This document shows, one piece after another, positions 29,325 to 38,323 of a stretch of 44,659 nucleotides of DNA. The stretch comes from Oscillospiraceae bacterium. Lineage in GTDB: Bacteria; Bacillota; Clostridia; Oscillospirales; Oscillospiraceae. The stretch spans positions 1 through 44,659 of the forward strand of contig SVLV01000012.1 of the NCBI GenBank assembly GCA_015067765.1, written 5' to 3'. The notes beneath the pieces were generated by a model. That model was not told the DNA's origin, searched no databases, and worked only from the letters and a program-made list of their open reading frames with translations. Both the position numbers and the translations under genes were made by a program. Each line of letters opens with the position of its first letter. Within the stretch, counting starts at the first letter, position 1.

Positions 29325-30746
29325 TCAGGCCTCGATCTGAGTTTCCTTCTTCTCCTTGGTCAGCAGCACGCCATCCTTGTTGTAGATGCCGATGCCGGTG
29401 ATGATATAGAAGGCAGCGAACACCACACCCAGATAGGTGAGGGGGGCATACAGCACATAGTCAAAGGAGCTGACACCCAGCGTACCCAGAATGAAAATGG
29501 AGATATTGCTCCAGGGAACGATGGGAGAGAATGCCGTACCGGTATCCTCCAGCATTCTGGAGAGGTTGCGGCGGGCCAGGTTGTACTTGTCGAAGGTGGG
29601 GCCCAGAACGGGACCGACGATGGCGAAGGTCACCAGATACACGCCCACCAGGGAGGCCAGCACCAGGTGCAGCACATAGCTCAGACCCAACAGGGACTTG
29701 CGGGACTTGGCCAGGGACTGGATGGTGTTGACCAGCAGATCAAACACGCCCAGAGCCTTCAGGGCGGAGCTGAACACGGCAGCGCCGATGATCAGTGCAA
29801 CGGAGGTCATCATGCTGAGCATACCGCCGCGGTTGATCATGGAGTCCACCAGAGCCACCTCAGTGGAGGCGCCCAGACCGTTGGTCATGGCGGCGAAGAC
29901 CTGAGGCAGGGTTCTGCCCTGTACCACGATGGCCAGAATGTCAGCCAGCAGGATGCCCACAGCGAACACGGGCAGGGTGGGCTTTCTCATAAAGATCAGC
30001 ACCAGTACCACCACGGGGGGCAGCAGCAGGATGGGGTTGAGGTTGAAGTTGGCCTCCAGCGTGGTGAGGATCAGGTTATAGTTCTCGCTGGCCACGGTGC
30101 CGCCCTGGAACTGGGCGCCCAGGATACCGTAGAGGATCAGGGACACCACCAGGCAGGGAATGGTAGTCCACAGCATGGACTTGATGTGGTCAATGATGTC
30201 CGCGCCGGACACAAAGGGTGCCACGATGGTGGTATCGGACAGGGGGGACAGCTTGTCGCCGAACAGAGCACCCACAACGATGGCGCCGGCGGCATAGGCC
30301 ACGGGGATGCCCAGGCCCTCAGCAACACCCAGCAGGGCAACACCGATGGTGCCCATGGTACCCCAGGAGGTACCGGTCATCAGGGACATGACGCAGCACA
30401 GCAGGCAGGCTGCAATCAGGAAGATGGGGGCGGGCAGGATCTTCAGGCCGTAGTACATCATCAGGGGTACCGTACCGGCGCTCATCCAGGAGCCGATCAG
30501 GATGCCGACAAACATCATGATCAGCATGCCCATGAACATGGACTTGATGGTGTCGCCCATATTGGACTCAAAGGTCTTCCAGTCCAGGCCGAAGGCCAGA
30601 CCCAGACCGATAGCTACCATGCCGGCGGTGATCAGGCTGACGCCGGGATTGGACTTCTGGATTGCCACCAGATACAGCAGCACTGCCAGGGACACCAGCA
30701 GAGTCAGCAGAATCTGCCATGTTTTCAGTTGCTTCTTTTCACACAT
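29325..30746 (-). CDS. nhaC: Na+/H+ antiporter, NhaC family
   Basis: This predicted membrane exchanger expels Na+ (or carries a related ion or organic-acid exchange) against protons. The 473 residues contain about eleven hydrophobic helices. Family segments include SLMTGTSWGTMGTIGVALLG near 127, GALFGDKLSPLSDTTIVAPFVSGAD near 167, and LEDTGTAFSPIVPWSNISIFILGTLGV near 405. AAAGGAGAG precedes the ATG. It starts 15 bases after the DUF3604 gene and shares its promoter. NhaC relatives include malate/lactate exchangers, so the substrate is uncertain. Confidence 0.92.
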   Translation of the reverse strand: MCEKKQLKTWQILLTLLVSLAVLLYLVAIQKSNPGVSLITAGMVAIGLGLAFGLDWKTFESNMGDTIKSMFMGMLIMMFVGILIGSWMSAGTVPLMMYYGLKILPAPIFLIAACLLCCVMSLMTGTSWGTMGTIGVALLGVAEGLGIPVAYAAGAIVVGALFGDKLSPLSDTTIVAPFVSGADIIDHIKSMLWTTIPCLVVSLILYGILGAQFQGGTVASENYNLILTTLEANFNLNPILLLPPVVVLVLIFMRKPTLPVFAVGILLADILAIVVQGRTLPQVFAAMTNGLGASTEVALVDSMINRGGMLSMMTSVALIIGAAVFSSALKALGVFDLLVNTIQSLAKSRKSLLGLSYVLHLVLASLVGVYLVTFAIVGPVLGPTFDKYNLARRNLSRMLEDTGTAFSPIVPWSNISIFILGTLGVSSFDYVLYAPLTYLGVVFAAFYIITGIGIYNKDGVLLTKEKKETQIEA

Positions 30747-30761
30747 AAAACTCTCTCCTTT

Positions 30762-32732
30762 TTATTCACTTACCCAGACCGGACTGGACCAGGCAAGGGC
30801 TTTATCTTTCTGATGGACCCGCACATAGTAGTAAGTCCATCCCTCCGCCGGCACCGCAGTGTCGGTGAAGGTGAAATTCAATTCTGTGCCGTTTCCGGCT
30901 TCGGTACAGATGGTGCGGCCCATGGAGATGATCTCCACCCGGTCGATCTCATCCGTACCCACAACGCTGACCTTCAGCTGGCGGACAGGATTCTCGCCGA
31001 GAGAGAGTTCCTGTCCCATGGGGACGCCGTTCACCGTGAAATCCAGCAGGATCCGCTGGCCGGTGGTGGCGTAGGTCTGGCGGTGATAGAGCGCATCAAA
31101 CAGGCTCTGTTTGGTGAGCTTGTCGGTCATCACGCAGGTGAGGCCGCCGCGGTATCCCTCGTTGGGGGAGGAGAATACCCAGTGGCAATAGCCGGGTGTG
31201 CCGGCGTGGCTGTCACTGCCGGTAACAAAGCCCAGGCGATACCCCTTCTGCAGGGCATACTGCACGGAGTGCTCCTCGTACACGGCGCCGCCGATGATGG
31301 GCCGCTCACAGCCCTCGCACTCGGAATTTCCCCAGGAGGAGTAGATCTCCACCAGCCGCTGGATCTGGGGATCATGCAGTTCCCAGCTGCCCAGCATGAC
31401 CTTCTTGGCCGTATGGTGGGGGATGGTCAGCGCCCGCACCCCCTGCTCCTTCAGCTGATTCCACAGCTGGGCCGGAGTGTAGCTGCCCTCGTCGCAGCAG
31501 CGGCGGATGGGCTCATCATAGGACTCGTAGTAGACATTGCGGTCACCGCCGAACTCCGGATTGGGGGCGTCGTTGTGGTACTCATACCCCAGCAGGGGGA
31601 TAAAGGCACCCTCCTGATGGAATTCTTTGTTGATCTGCTGGATCTCCGCCCACTGGGCATCGCTCATGTAGGCGCTGAGGGATTCCTTGCAGGTGGCATT
31701 GTTGTTGGTGTAGCGGCCGGCATCGGGATCAGTCAGCGCACAGAAATCCACCGCCGCCACTTCCCGGGCATACTCATAGTAGGAGCGGCCGCTGCCTCTG
31801 CCCCAGGAGATGCCGGTATGGCCGTGGAGATCGCCCCAGAAATGCCGGGGACCTTCCACCGTTTCCTTCACCACCGCAGGATTACTGGTTCCGCTCTGCA
31901 GGCCCTCTGCCTCGGCAGTCACCCGCAGGATACCCAGCTCTTCCGCCTTCAGCACCAGTTTCTTGACAGCGCAGTCCTCCGGGACAAATTCCGTCTCACA
32001 GATGACCTTCTCCCCTGCCCGGCAGATCACCTTGCCGGTATAGCCCAGAGCCGGGTTGTGGTAGCAGTCCTCGGCGAATACCGTAAAGACGGTCTCCTTC
32101 CCCTGCTCCACTTCGGAGGGGAGGATCACCTGCAGAGCACAGGCCTTCTCCGGGAAGATCTCCATCACTGCCGGGGACTGAATGCGGTAATAACCGCTAT
32201 AGGGGGCTGCCAGATCACCCCGCTGATCGGTGGCCACATCGTACTGCACCGGTCCGCAGACACGGCACACCCGGCCGGCACCCTGCTTGGTATAGGAGGT
32301 GTCGCCATAGGTCAGCACCACCTGATCACCGGTCTGCAGATCGCCGCCCAGCACGCGGACCCAAATGTGGGTCCCCACATGCTCACAGACGTTCTCCGTC
32401 TTCTGCCGGTCCGGGCCTCGCTTCCACCAGTCGTTTTTCACCACGAAGGTCTCCAAACGCACATCGCTGCGGCTGCAGCGGGCGGTGGTATAGGCCGGGT
32501 AGATGGGCATCTCGATCTGAGGCGGCGTAAACCCAAAGGGAATGGTAAAGCGCAGAACGCCATTATCGAAAATCACATCCTGCCCCACGGTGTAGGTCAC
32601 TTCCACCGTGATGTCCTGCCCCACTACCGTCTGCGTAGGGCTGACCGCCACCGTTCCGTTGGTGCTGCTGATATGCTCCATGCCATTGTGCATGATCTGG
32701 ACTTCATTGAAATATTTCAGTCTTTTTTCCAT
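30762..32732 (-). CDS. DUF3604 / PHP-like metal-dependent hydrolase
   Basis: This 656-residue cytoplasmic protein has no signal peptide. The first 290 residues are beta-rich and unrecognised. The second half is the DUF3604 domain with PHP-like metal ligands: DLHGH (H303, H305), LTDPDAG near 334, PHHT (H439, H440) and TGSDSHAG (D507, H509). A phosphoesterase or hydrolase role is inferred from the fold; the substrate is unknown. The ATG at 32732 has AAGGA 6 bases upstream, and the longer in-frame start lies over the promoter. It forms an operon with nhaC. The MFS-GH2 fusion upstream ends at its own terminator. Confidence 0.85.
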   Translation of the reverse strand: MEKRLKYFNEVQIMHNGMEHISSTNGTVAVSPTQTVVGQDITVEVTYTVGQDVIFDNGVLRFTIPFGFTPPQIEMPIYPAYTTARCSRSDVRLETFVVKNDWWKRGPDRQKTENVCEHVGTHIWVRVLGGDLQTGDQVVLTYGDTSYTKQGAGRVCRVCGPVQYDVATDQRGDLAAPYSGYYRIQSPAVMEIFPEKACALQVILPSEVEQGKETVFTVFAEDCYHNPALGYTGKVICRAGEKVICETEFVPEDCAVKKLVLKAEELGILRVTAEAEGLQSGTSNPAVVKETVEGPRHFWGDLHGHTGISWGRGSGRSYYEYAREVAAVDFCALTDPDAGRYTNNNATCKESLSAYMSDAQWAEIQQINKEFHQEGAFIPLLGYEYHNDAPNPEFGGDRNVYYESYDEPIRRCCDEGSYTPAQLWNQLKEQGVRALTIPHHTAKKVMLGSWELHDPQIQRLVEIYSSWGNSECEGCERPIIGGAVYEEHSVQYALQKGYRLGFVTGSDSHAGTPGYCHWVFSSPNEGYRGGLTCVMTDKLTKQSLFDALYHRQTYATTGQRILLDFTVNGVPMGQELSLGENPVRQLKVSVVGTDEIDRVEIISMGRTICTEAGNGTELNFTFTDTAVPAEGWTYYYVRVHQKDKALAWSSPVWVSE

Positions 32733-32763
32733 AATATATCCTTCCGTCCTGTTTCGTAGCGAG

Positions 32764-32792
32764 ATTTTAGCACATTTCCGCACAGATTGCAA
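32764..32792 (-). promoter_or_regulatory. DUF3604-nhaC promoter
   Basis: The minus strand reads TTGCAA (32787-32792), a 17-base spacer ending TGC, then TAAAAT (32764-32769). Confidence 0.78.
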
Positions 32793-32822
32793 CATCACAT
32801 TATCGCTTTATCGGAATGAACA

Positions 32823-32864
32823 AAAATCTTCCCCGGCCGGATGTATCCGTCCGGGGAAGATTTT
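32823..32864 (-). terminator. Terminator of the MFS-GH2 gene
   Basis: AAAATCTTCCCCGG pairs with CCGGGGAAGATTTT, a 14-pair stem with a 14-base loop able to pair further. It lies 5 bases after the fusion gene's stop. Confidence 0.9.
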
Positions 32865-32868
32865 CTCG

Positions 32869-35778
32869 TTACATCTGTGCGCCGTAGATCTCCTCTGCCA
32901 GCGCCCGCATGGCCGCCTGATCCACCTTGCAGACCTTGCGGTCATAGGTGTACAGACCGTTGATCTCGTCCTCCACATCACTGAGCTGGGTGTAGACGCA
33001 CCCCACTGCGGAAGATCCCACGATCATCTTGCGGTACATATCGGCGATCATCTCTGTCAGGGCCGCCTCATCCTCCGCGCCGCCGTAACCGTAGGCCACA
33101 TAGCGGTTGAAGATGTGGCCCTCCATGGCCCGGGAGTAGCCGCCGCACTCACTAAGCAGCAGAGGCTTCTTCCCTGCCGGCAGTGTGATGGCCTTGAAGT
33201 AGATATGCTCGGAATCAAAGTCGGTGGCATCGGTCCGGAACCAGCCGGAGGCCGTATCTACAGGCCGGGAGGGATCCAGCTTCTTGAGATGGTCATACAT
33301 GCCCCGACAGTCGAACTGCCCCCAGCCCTCGTTGAAGATGGTGTACATCACCACCGACGGATGGTTGCCCAGCCGCCGGACCACCCCCTCCATGTGGGTC
33401 AGGAACACCTGGCGATGCCGGGCGGAGACGCGCTTTTCCGGCTGATTCTTCCAACCGATGGTGGGAAGGGCCGTATCAAACAGGAAGTTGTAGCCGCCGC
33501 TGTTGACCAGATCCTGCATCACCAGCATACCGCACTTGTCGCAGTAGTAGTAGAAGCACTCCGGCTCAATTTTGATGTGCTTGCGCAGCATATTGAACCC
33601 CAGGTCCTTCATCCGCCGAATGTCCCGCAGATACTCCTCTTCCTCCGCCGGCAGGAAGATGCCGTCGGGGAAATAGCCCTGATCCAGCACGCCGTGCAGG
33701 AAGATGGGCTTATCGTTGAGCAGCAGGCGGCTGCCCTCCGTTTTGATGGTGCGCAGTGCAAAGTAGCTGCTGACCCGGTCTTCACCGGCGGTAACCACCA
33801 TGTCGTACAGCCAGGGGTCCTCCGGGGTCCACAGGTGGGGCTCCTCCACCTTCACATAGCCCTCCCGGCCGGAGAAGGTGTACTGCTTGCCCGCCACTTC
33901 CACCGTAAAGCCATCCGCCTGTCCTGCCAGAGTCAGGTGCACGCCCTCCAGATCGGGCACCATGGTGATGCCCTCAATGTACTGCTCCGGCACCTGCTCC
34001 AGCCACACACTCTGCCAGATACCGCTGACCGGGGTGTACCACATGCCGCCCCGTTTCTTGGTCTGCTTCCCGTAGGGATAAAGCCGTTCCAGCCGGTCGG
34101 TGCAGTTGACCTGCAGGCGGTTCTCCCCGGCAATCAGCAGCTCCGTAATGTCGAAGGTAAAGTCCAGATAACCGTCCTCGTGGCTGCCGGCCGGTTTGCC
34201 GTTGACCAGCACCTCGCAGGTCTGATCCACCGCGCCGAAGTGCAGCAGGGTACGGCCTCCGGTGAAATCTGCCGGCAGGGAGAAGGTCGTCTCATACACC
34301 AGCCGGCTGTCCACCTTCCCCTTATATCCGGACAATTCCGACTGCGGCGGATAGGGCACGCGGATGGGACTGCCGTTGAGGGTCCAGCCCTTCGTCAGCA
34401 CAAAAAACTTCTCGCGCCTGCACTGGGGGCGGGGATGGCCGGACCAGTCGGACACGCGGCCCTCCTCCGCTGCCTGGGTGGGCAGATAATCGGTGGAGGT
34501 GCGCATGAAGTAGAACACATAGCGCAGGAACAAAAGCACCACAAGTGCCGTAACAATAGCAGCCGCCCAGATGTTGCGGTTGGGCAGGAAGGAGTAGGTG
34601 CCGTCCTGACCCAGAATCTGCTCGGCGCCGGACAGGACTGCCGCGCCGATGGCAGGGCCGATCACACCGGGGATCAGCACACCGCTGATGATACGCACAC
34701 CCTGAAAACGGCCCGGCATCGTCCGGGGGATCTCCCCGCGGATGGCGGCGCCGAAGATGGCCATGCCGCACAGGTAACCGCACATCATCAGCAGGGAGCC
34801 GATAAATACCGGCAGTTTGGTCACCGTGAAGTACAAAATCACATAACCTGCCAGCAGCATACCCAAGCAGGGCAGCACACTCTTCTGAAAGCCCATCTTA
34901 TCGAAAAGCCGGCCGTAGAACACCGTCACCACAGAGGCGATGATGATGGCGGGGGCCATGATCAGCACATAGTCCGTCATGCCCAGAGACTTCTCATAGT
35001 AGATGATCAGGTAGGGCATAAAGGTCTGAATGGAGATGCAGAACAGGGCATAGGCCACCAGGATCAGATACAGCAGCTTGTTGCTGCCGACCACAGCGGG
35101 CCGGAAGCTGTACGCCAGTGTCTCCCAGTAGCTGCCCTCCGGCTTGGTGCGCTTCCCGGGCTCCTCCACCAGGAAGAAGCAGGCGATACCGATGGCGATG
35201 ACCACCGAGCCGATGATGTTGAAGATCACCGTCCAGCTCTCCGCCAGATCGAGATTAAAGCCCATGAATCCGCCGAACACCACCAGAATGGCCACCAGCG
35301 GCATCATGGCATTGACGCCCTCAATCTTACCGCGGTTATTTTCGTCGCCCATCTCCGTCAGCCATGCGTTGTAGGCGGCATCATTGGCGGCGGAACCGAA
35401 AATCGTCATCAGGCAGTCCAAAGCGATCACCAGTGTCACGCCCAGGGCAGCGGCCTCCACCCTGCTGCCCACAAGGGGCGTCAGCAGATCCATTTTTACC
35501 AGGCCGAAGGCCAGGATCGTCACACCCCAGGTGAGGTAGCCCAGCCCGATCACGGTCCGCAGTTTTCCCACCCGGTCGCACAGGGCGCCCATCAGGACGG
35601 TGGTGGCAGCTGCCGACACAGCGCTGAGAGATACCATCAGGGAGATATCGGCGGCAGATGCCGAGAACATCTTGTAGATAAAGACATTCAGGTACATATT
35701 CTCCACCACCCAGGCCACCTGACCGATCAGGCCAAGCAACACCAGCGCCGTCCAGAATTTTCTGCGGCTGTTTTTCAT
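32869..35778 (-). CDS. MFS transporter fused to a family 2 glycoside hydrolase
   Basis: One unbroken 969-residue frame encodes two usually separate proteins. Residues 1-430 are a 12-helix major facilitator transporter with the loop motif GALCDRVGKLR between helices 2 and 3 and GRLFDKMG between 8 and 9. After a linker (430-455) residues 456-969 form a GH2 enzyme: a jelly-roll sugar-binding domain, an immunoglobulin-like domain, and a TIM barrel with acid/base E817 in IFNEGWG and nucleophile candidate E877 in LLLSECGG. Twelve helices place the hydrolase in the cytoplasm, so imported glycosides could be cleaved on entry. The sugar is unknown (beta-galactosidase/beta-glucuronidase-like). GGAGG precedes the ATG. 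Confidence 0.93.
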   Translation of the reverse strand: MKNSRRKFWTALVLLGLIGQVAWVVENMYLNVFIYKMFSASAADISLMVSLSAVSAAATTVLMGALCDRVGKLRTVIGLGYLTWGVTILAFGLVKMDLLTPLVGSRVEAAALGVTLVIALDCLMTIFGSAANDAAYNAWLTEMGDENNRGKIEGVNAMMPLVAILVVFGGFMGFNLDLAESWTVIFNIIGSVVIAIGIACFFLVEEPGKRTKPEGSYWETLAYSFRPAVVGSNKLLYLILVAYALFCISIQTFMPYLIIYYEKSLGMTDYVLIMAPAIIIASVVTVFYGRLFDKMGFQKSVLPCLGMLLAGYVILYFTVTKLPVFIGSLLMMCGYLCGMAIFGAAIRGEIPRTMPGRFQGVRIISGVLIPGVIGPAIGAAVLSGAEQILGQDGTYSFLPNRNIWAAAIVTALVVLLFLRYVFYFMRTSTDYLPTQAAEEGRVSDWSGHPRPQCRREKFFVLTKGWTLNGSPIRVPYPPQSELSGYKGKVDSRLVYETTFSLPADFTGGRTLLHFGAVDQTCEVLVNGKPAGSHEDGYLDFTFDITELLIAGENRLQVNCTDRLERLYPYGKQTKKRGGMWYTPVSGIWQSVWLEQVPEQYIEGITMVPDLEGVHLTLAGQADGFTVEVAGKQYTFSGREGYVKVEEPHLWTPEDPWLYDMVVTAGEDRVSSYFALRTIKTEGSRLLLNDKPIFLHGVLDQGYFPDGIFLPAEEEEYLRDIRRMKDLGFNMLRKHIKIEPECFYYYCDKCGMLVMQDLVNSGGYNFLFDTALPTIGWKNQPEKRVSARHRQVFLTHMEGVVRRLGNHPSVVMYTIFNEGWGQFDCRGMYDHLKKLDPSRPVDTASGWFRTDATDFDSEHIYFKAITLPAGKKPLLLSECGGYSRAMEGHIFNRYVAYGYGGAEDEAALTEMIADMYRKMIVGSSAVGCVYTQLSDVEDEINGLYTYDRKVCKVDQAAMRALAEEIYGAQM

Positions 35779-35980
35779 AAGAGGACCTCCATTTATTGAT
35801 AGGATTGTGCATTTCTTGAAGTCATATCGTGTGCATCCGCACCTTGTGGATTCATTCCATTACAGTGTATCAAACCTGCGCACAAATTGATAGATGGTGT
35901 CGAGGGAAATTTTTGTTGAATTTTCTGCCTGTAATGAAAACGCAGCTCCGGTTTTTGCTATTCCATTTATGTCGGAAATC

Positions 35981-35989
35981 TGCTATAAT
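35981..35989 (+). promoter_or_regulatory. MATE gene promoter (extended -10)
   Basis: TGCTATAAT, an extended -10 with a perfect TATAAT at 35984-35989. The -35 position (35961-35966) is poor, as expected for this class. The leader then holds a small GC-rich stem. Confidence 0.6.
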
Positions 35990-36008
35990 GAAGAAAATAA
36001 CGGACTGC

Positions 36009-36027
36009 GGCCCGCGCTTTGCGGGCC
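36009..36027 (+). other. GC-rich stem in MATE leader
   Basis: GGCCCGC (36009-36015) pairs with GCGGGCC (36021-36027), followed by CTTTTG. It lies between the promoter and the GTG start. It may be an attenuator or only a leader stem. Confidence 0.4.
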
Positions 36028-36053
36028 AGACTTTTGCTAAGGAGCGCGATCCT

Positions 36054-37463
36054 GTGAATCTGAAGAAATTGTTTTCCGCCAAGGATATGACCCTTGGCAA
36101 GCCCTGGCAGCGTATTTTGGAATTTTCCATTCCGATGCTGCTGGGCAATATCGCCCAGCAGTTGTACAATACCGCCGACACGGTCATCGTCGGCGTCTAT
36201 GTGGGTGACAACGCCCTGTCCGCCGTGGGCAGCGCTGCACCGATCCTCAATCTGCTGCTGGCCCTGTTTGTGGGTCTGTCCACCGGCGCCGGCATCGTCA
36301 TCTCCCAGAGCTTTGGTGCCCGGGACCGGGAGGGTCTGTCCCGCAACATCGGCAACTGCATCAGCCTGACCTTTATTGCCACCATCTTCATCATGCTGGT
36401 GGGGCCCCTGATCACCCGGCCCATGCTGCTTCTGCTGGATACGCCCGCTTCCATTCTGGAGTGGTGTGCCGACTACCTCAACATCTTCTTTTGGGGCTGC
36501 GCCGGTTTCTTCTTTTACAACATGCTCTCCGGTGTCCTGCGAGGCTTGGGCGACAGTGTGTCCGCCCTGCTCTTCCTGCTGCTGGCTGCCGCACTGAATG
36601 TGGGACTGGATCTGCTGTTTGTGGCGGTCTTCCACATGGGCGTTCCCGGTGTGGCACTGGCCACCGTCATCGCACAGGCCATCTCCTCCATCTTCTGTCT
36701 CCTGAAGATCCTTCACATGGGAGATATTTTTGACTTTAATCTCTCCACCCTCCGCCTGAACCGCCGTGTCGCCGGCCGGATCATCCGCATCGGTGTCCCC
36801 TCCGGTATCACCCAGGCCATCATGGCCTGCTCCATGATGGTGGTCCAGACCCTGACCAACTCCATGGGCGAGATGGTCATCGCCGCCAACGTGATCATCA
36901 TGCGGGTGGATGGCTTCGCCATGATGCCCAACATGAGCTTCGGTCAGGCCATGAGCGTCTACAGCGGTCAGAACGTGGGCGCCGGCAACTGGAAGCGGGT
37001 GCGTATGGGCGTCCGTCAGGGTTCGGTCATTGCCCTGTCCTTCGCCGCCGCCATCACCATCGTCCTGCTGTTTTTGAACAAGTACCTGTTCGCCATCTTC
37101 ACCGACACGGTGGAGCTGATCGATCTGGCCGGCCAGATGATGCGCATCATGGCGGTGGGCTACATTGCCATCTCCATAACCCAGGTGCTGGGCGGCGTTA
37201 TGCGCGGTGCCGGCGATACGGTGACCCCCATGTGGATCACCATCTGCTCCTCGGTGCTGCTGCGCATCCCCACCGCCTATATTCTCGCCTACCTCACCCG
37301 CAGCGCTCAGTTCCCCAACGGACACCCCTTCGCCCTCTCCACCTCCCTGCTGGTCTGCTGGACCGTCGGCATGCTGATCTCCTTCCTTGCCTACCGGTTC
37401 GGCAAGGTCCGCAAGAAAATGTTGGCGGAGATCGCGCGGGAAGAAGCCCAGCCTTCTGCATAA
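36054..37463 (+). CDS. MATE-family multidrug/metabolite exporter
   Basis: This 469-residue inner-membrane exporter of the MATE family couples Na+ or H+ entry to efflux of drugs or metabolites. About twelve helices form two pseudo-symmetric halves. The first carries SIPMLLGNIAQQLYNTADTVIVGVYVG and SFGARDREGLSRNIGN, the second GIPSGITQAIM-like GVPSGITQAIMACSM with the matching GQNVGAGNWKRVRMGVRQG. The GTG at 36054 is chosen because AAGGAG lies 9 bases before it. An in-frame ATG at 35988 overlaps the -10 box, so it cannot be used by that promoter. It is the only plus-strand gene here, with its own terminator. Confidence 0.92.
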   Translation: MNLKKLFSAKDMTLGKPWQRILEFSIPMLLGNIAQQLYNTADTVIVGVYVGDNALSAVGSAAPILNLLLALFVGLSTGAGIVISQSFGARDREGLSRNIGNCISLTFIATIFIMLVGPLITRPMLLLLDTPASILEWCADYLNIFFWGCAGFFFYNMLSGVLRGLGDSVSALLFLLLAAALNVGLDLLFVAVFHMGVPGVALATVIAQAISSIFCLLKILHMGDIFDFNLSTLRLNRRVAGRIIRIGVPSGITQAIMACSMMVVQTLTNSMGEMVIAANVIIMRVDGFAMMPNMSFGQAMSVYSGQNVGAGNWKRVRMGVRQGSVIALSFAAAITIVLLFLNKYLFAIFTDTVELIDLAGQMMRIMAVGYIAISITQVLGGVMRGAGDTVTPMWITICSSVLLRIPTAYILAYLTRSAQFPNGHPFALSTSLLVCWTVGMLISFLAYRFGKVRKKMLAEIAREEAQPSA

Positions 37464-37464
37464 G

Positions 37465-37503
37465 AAAAGATCCCGACTCCACGGAGCCGGGATCTTTTTT
37501 CTT
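37465..37503. terminator. Terminator after the MATE gene
   Basis: AAAAGATCCCG-CTCC and GGAG-CGGGATCTTTT arms form a 15-pair stem with one G-U pair, followed by T. It also faces the minus-strand DUF3784 gene and may serve both. Confidence 0.88.
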
Positions 37504-37510
37504 TTGCCGA

Positions 37511-37843
37511 TTATTTTTTGCACACGGTATTGGCCAGCCCGATCAGCACGCCGCAATCTGCCAGTGTACCTGCCAGAAACACCCAGACATACCATGAGGA
37601 AAGGCTCTCCGGGCTCACCGCCATGGGCAGCAGCAGCGCCGTCAGCACCAGCATGCCCACCCCCATGATGCGGCATAGTTTCTTCTCATCGTAGCGGCTT
37701 TTCTCCTCCGCATCCGCCGTGTTGTAGCCGGCGATGAGCCATGCGCCCCGGCCGCTCAGCAGCAGAATGCCCAGCAGGCCAAGGAGCACCACCAGCACCC
37801 ACAGAATCCATTCCGGCCCGTGGATCAGTTCCTTCAGGGGCAT
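37511..37843 (-). CDS. DUF3784 membrane protein
   Basis: This 110-residue protein of unknown function has about three membrane helices. The cytoplasmic loop GRGAWLIAGYNTADAEEKSRYDEKKLCRIMG is the hallmark of DUF3784, a family common in Firmicutes. The ATG at 37843 lies 8 bases after GAGG; an earlier in-frame GTG overlaps that site. It starts 5 bases after the stop of the next gene upstream, so the two are co-transcribed. Confidence 0.85.
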   Translation of the reverse strand: MPLKELIHGPEWILWVLVVLLGLLGILLLSGRGAWLIAGYNTADAEEKSRYDEKKLCRIMGVGMLVLTALLLPMAVSPESLSSWYVWVFLAGTLADCGVLIGLANTVCKK

Positions 37844-37848
37844 TGTAA

Positions 37849-38220
37849 TCACCTCTCTTCAGATACCGCCCCGGTCCGCCTCTCCTGCAGCCAACCCTGC
37901 AGCAGCAGGACCAGCACCGCCGCCGACAGAGTCAGGTACAGCCAGGAGCCCCAGTTCATCATGGCGAAAATGCCGTGCCCCACCGACTGCATCGCCGTAA
38001 GCCACAGGAAAATGCTCCTGCCGTCATTGTCCAGCCGGTGTGTCCAGCGGCAGTAGAGGAATGCGCCAAACAGGACCGCAGAGAGCAGGTTCAGGCAGAT
38101 GCAAAGAGCCGTGAAAAGGGGCGGGATGTACATGTCGTGATAGAAGGGAAATGTGCCGGCGAAGAGGCAGGTTCCCACCGCAAGACTGATCCAAAACTGA
38201 TGTTGTTTTACGAATTTCAT
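37849..38220 (-). CDS. Small membrane protein, about four helices
   Basis: I do not recognise this 123-residue protein. Four hydrophobic stretches are visible: ISLAVGTCLFAGTFPFY, LFTALCICLNLLSAVLFGAFLY, FLWLTAMQSVGHGIFAMM and LYLTLSAAVLVLLLQGWL. The tail is charged (QERRTGAVSEER). AGGAGGG precedes the ATG. It is directly followed by the DUF3784 gene, suggesting a joint membrane role. Confidence 0.75.
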   Translation of the reverse strand: MKFVKQHQFWISLAVGTCLFAGTFPFYHDMYIPPLFTALCICLNLLSAVLFGAFLYCRWTHRLDNDGRSIFLWLTAMQSVGHGIFAMMNWGSWLYLTLSAAVLVLLLQGWLQERRTGAVSEER

Positions 38221-38323
38221 GCTGTGACCCTCCTGATCCGTTCGAGTGCAACGACACTTTCAACTGTTGTCCCTTTAGGTAGGGAGTCTACCAAAGTGTT
38301 TGATATGTTGGCGTTTGATTGTA

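Larger units (their letters stand above)
35779..36053. other. Divergent gap, MFS-GH2 and MATE genes
   Basis: These 275 bases hold the MATE promoter near 35981 and its leader. The MFS-GH2 start side carries GGAGG at its gene. No clear minus-strand promoter or RNA gene is seen. Confidence 0.5.

Noticed and set aside
29313-32759. Plus-strand open frame of 1,148 codons opposite nhaC and DUF3604
   Set aside because: Shadow of two recognised genes; it also crosses their terminator and promoter regions.
32608-35799. Plus-strand open frame of 1,063 codons opposite the MFS-GH2 gene
   Set aside because: The minus strand has recognisable domains and catalytic residues; the plus frame has none.
35829-36053. 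Upstream extension of the MATE reading frame, including an ATG at 35988
   Set aside because: The ATG overlaps the -10 box, the extension has no ribosome site, and family length fits the GTG at 36054.
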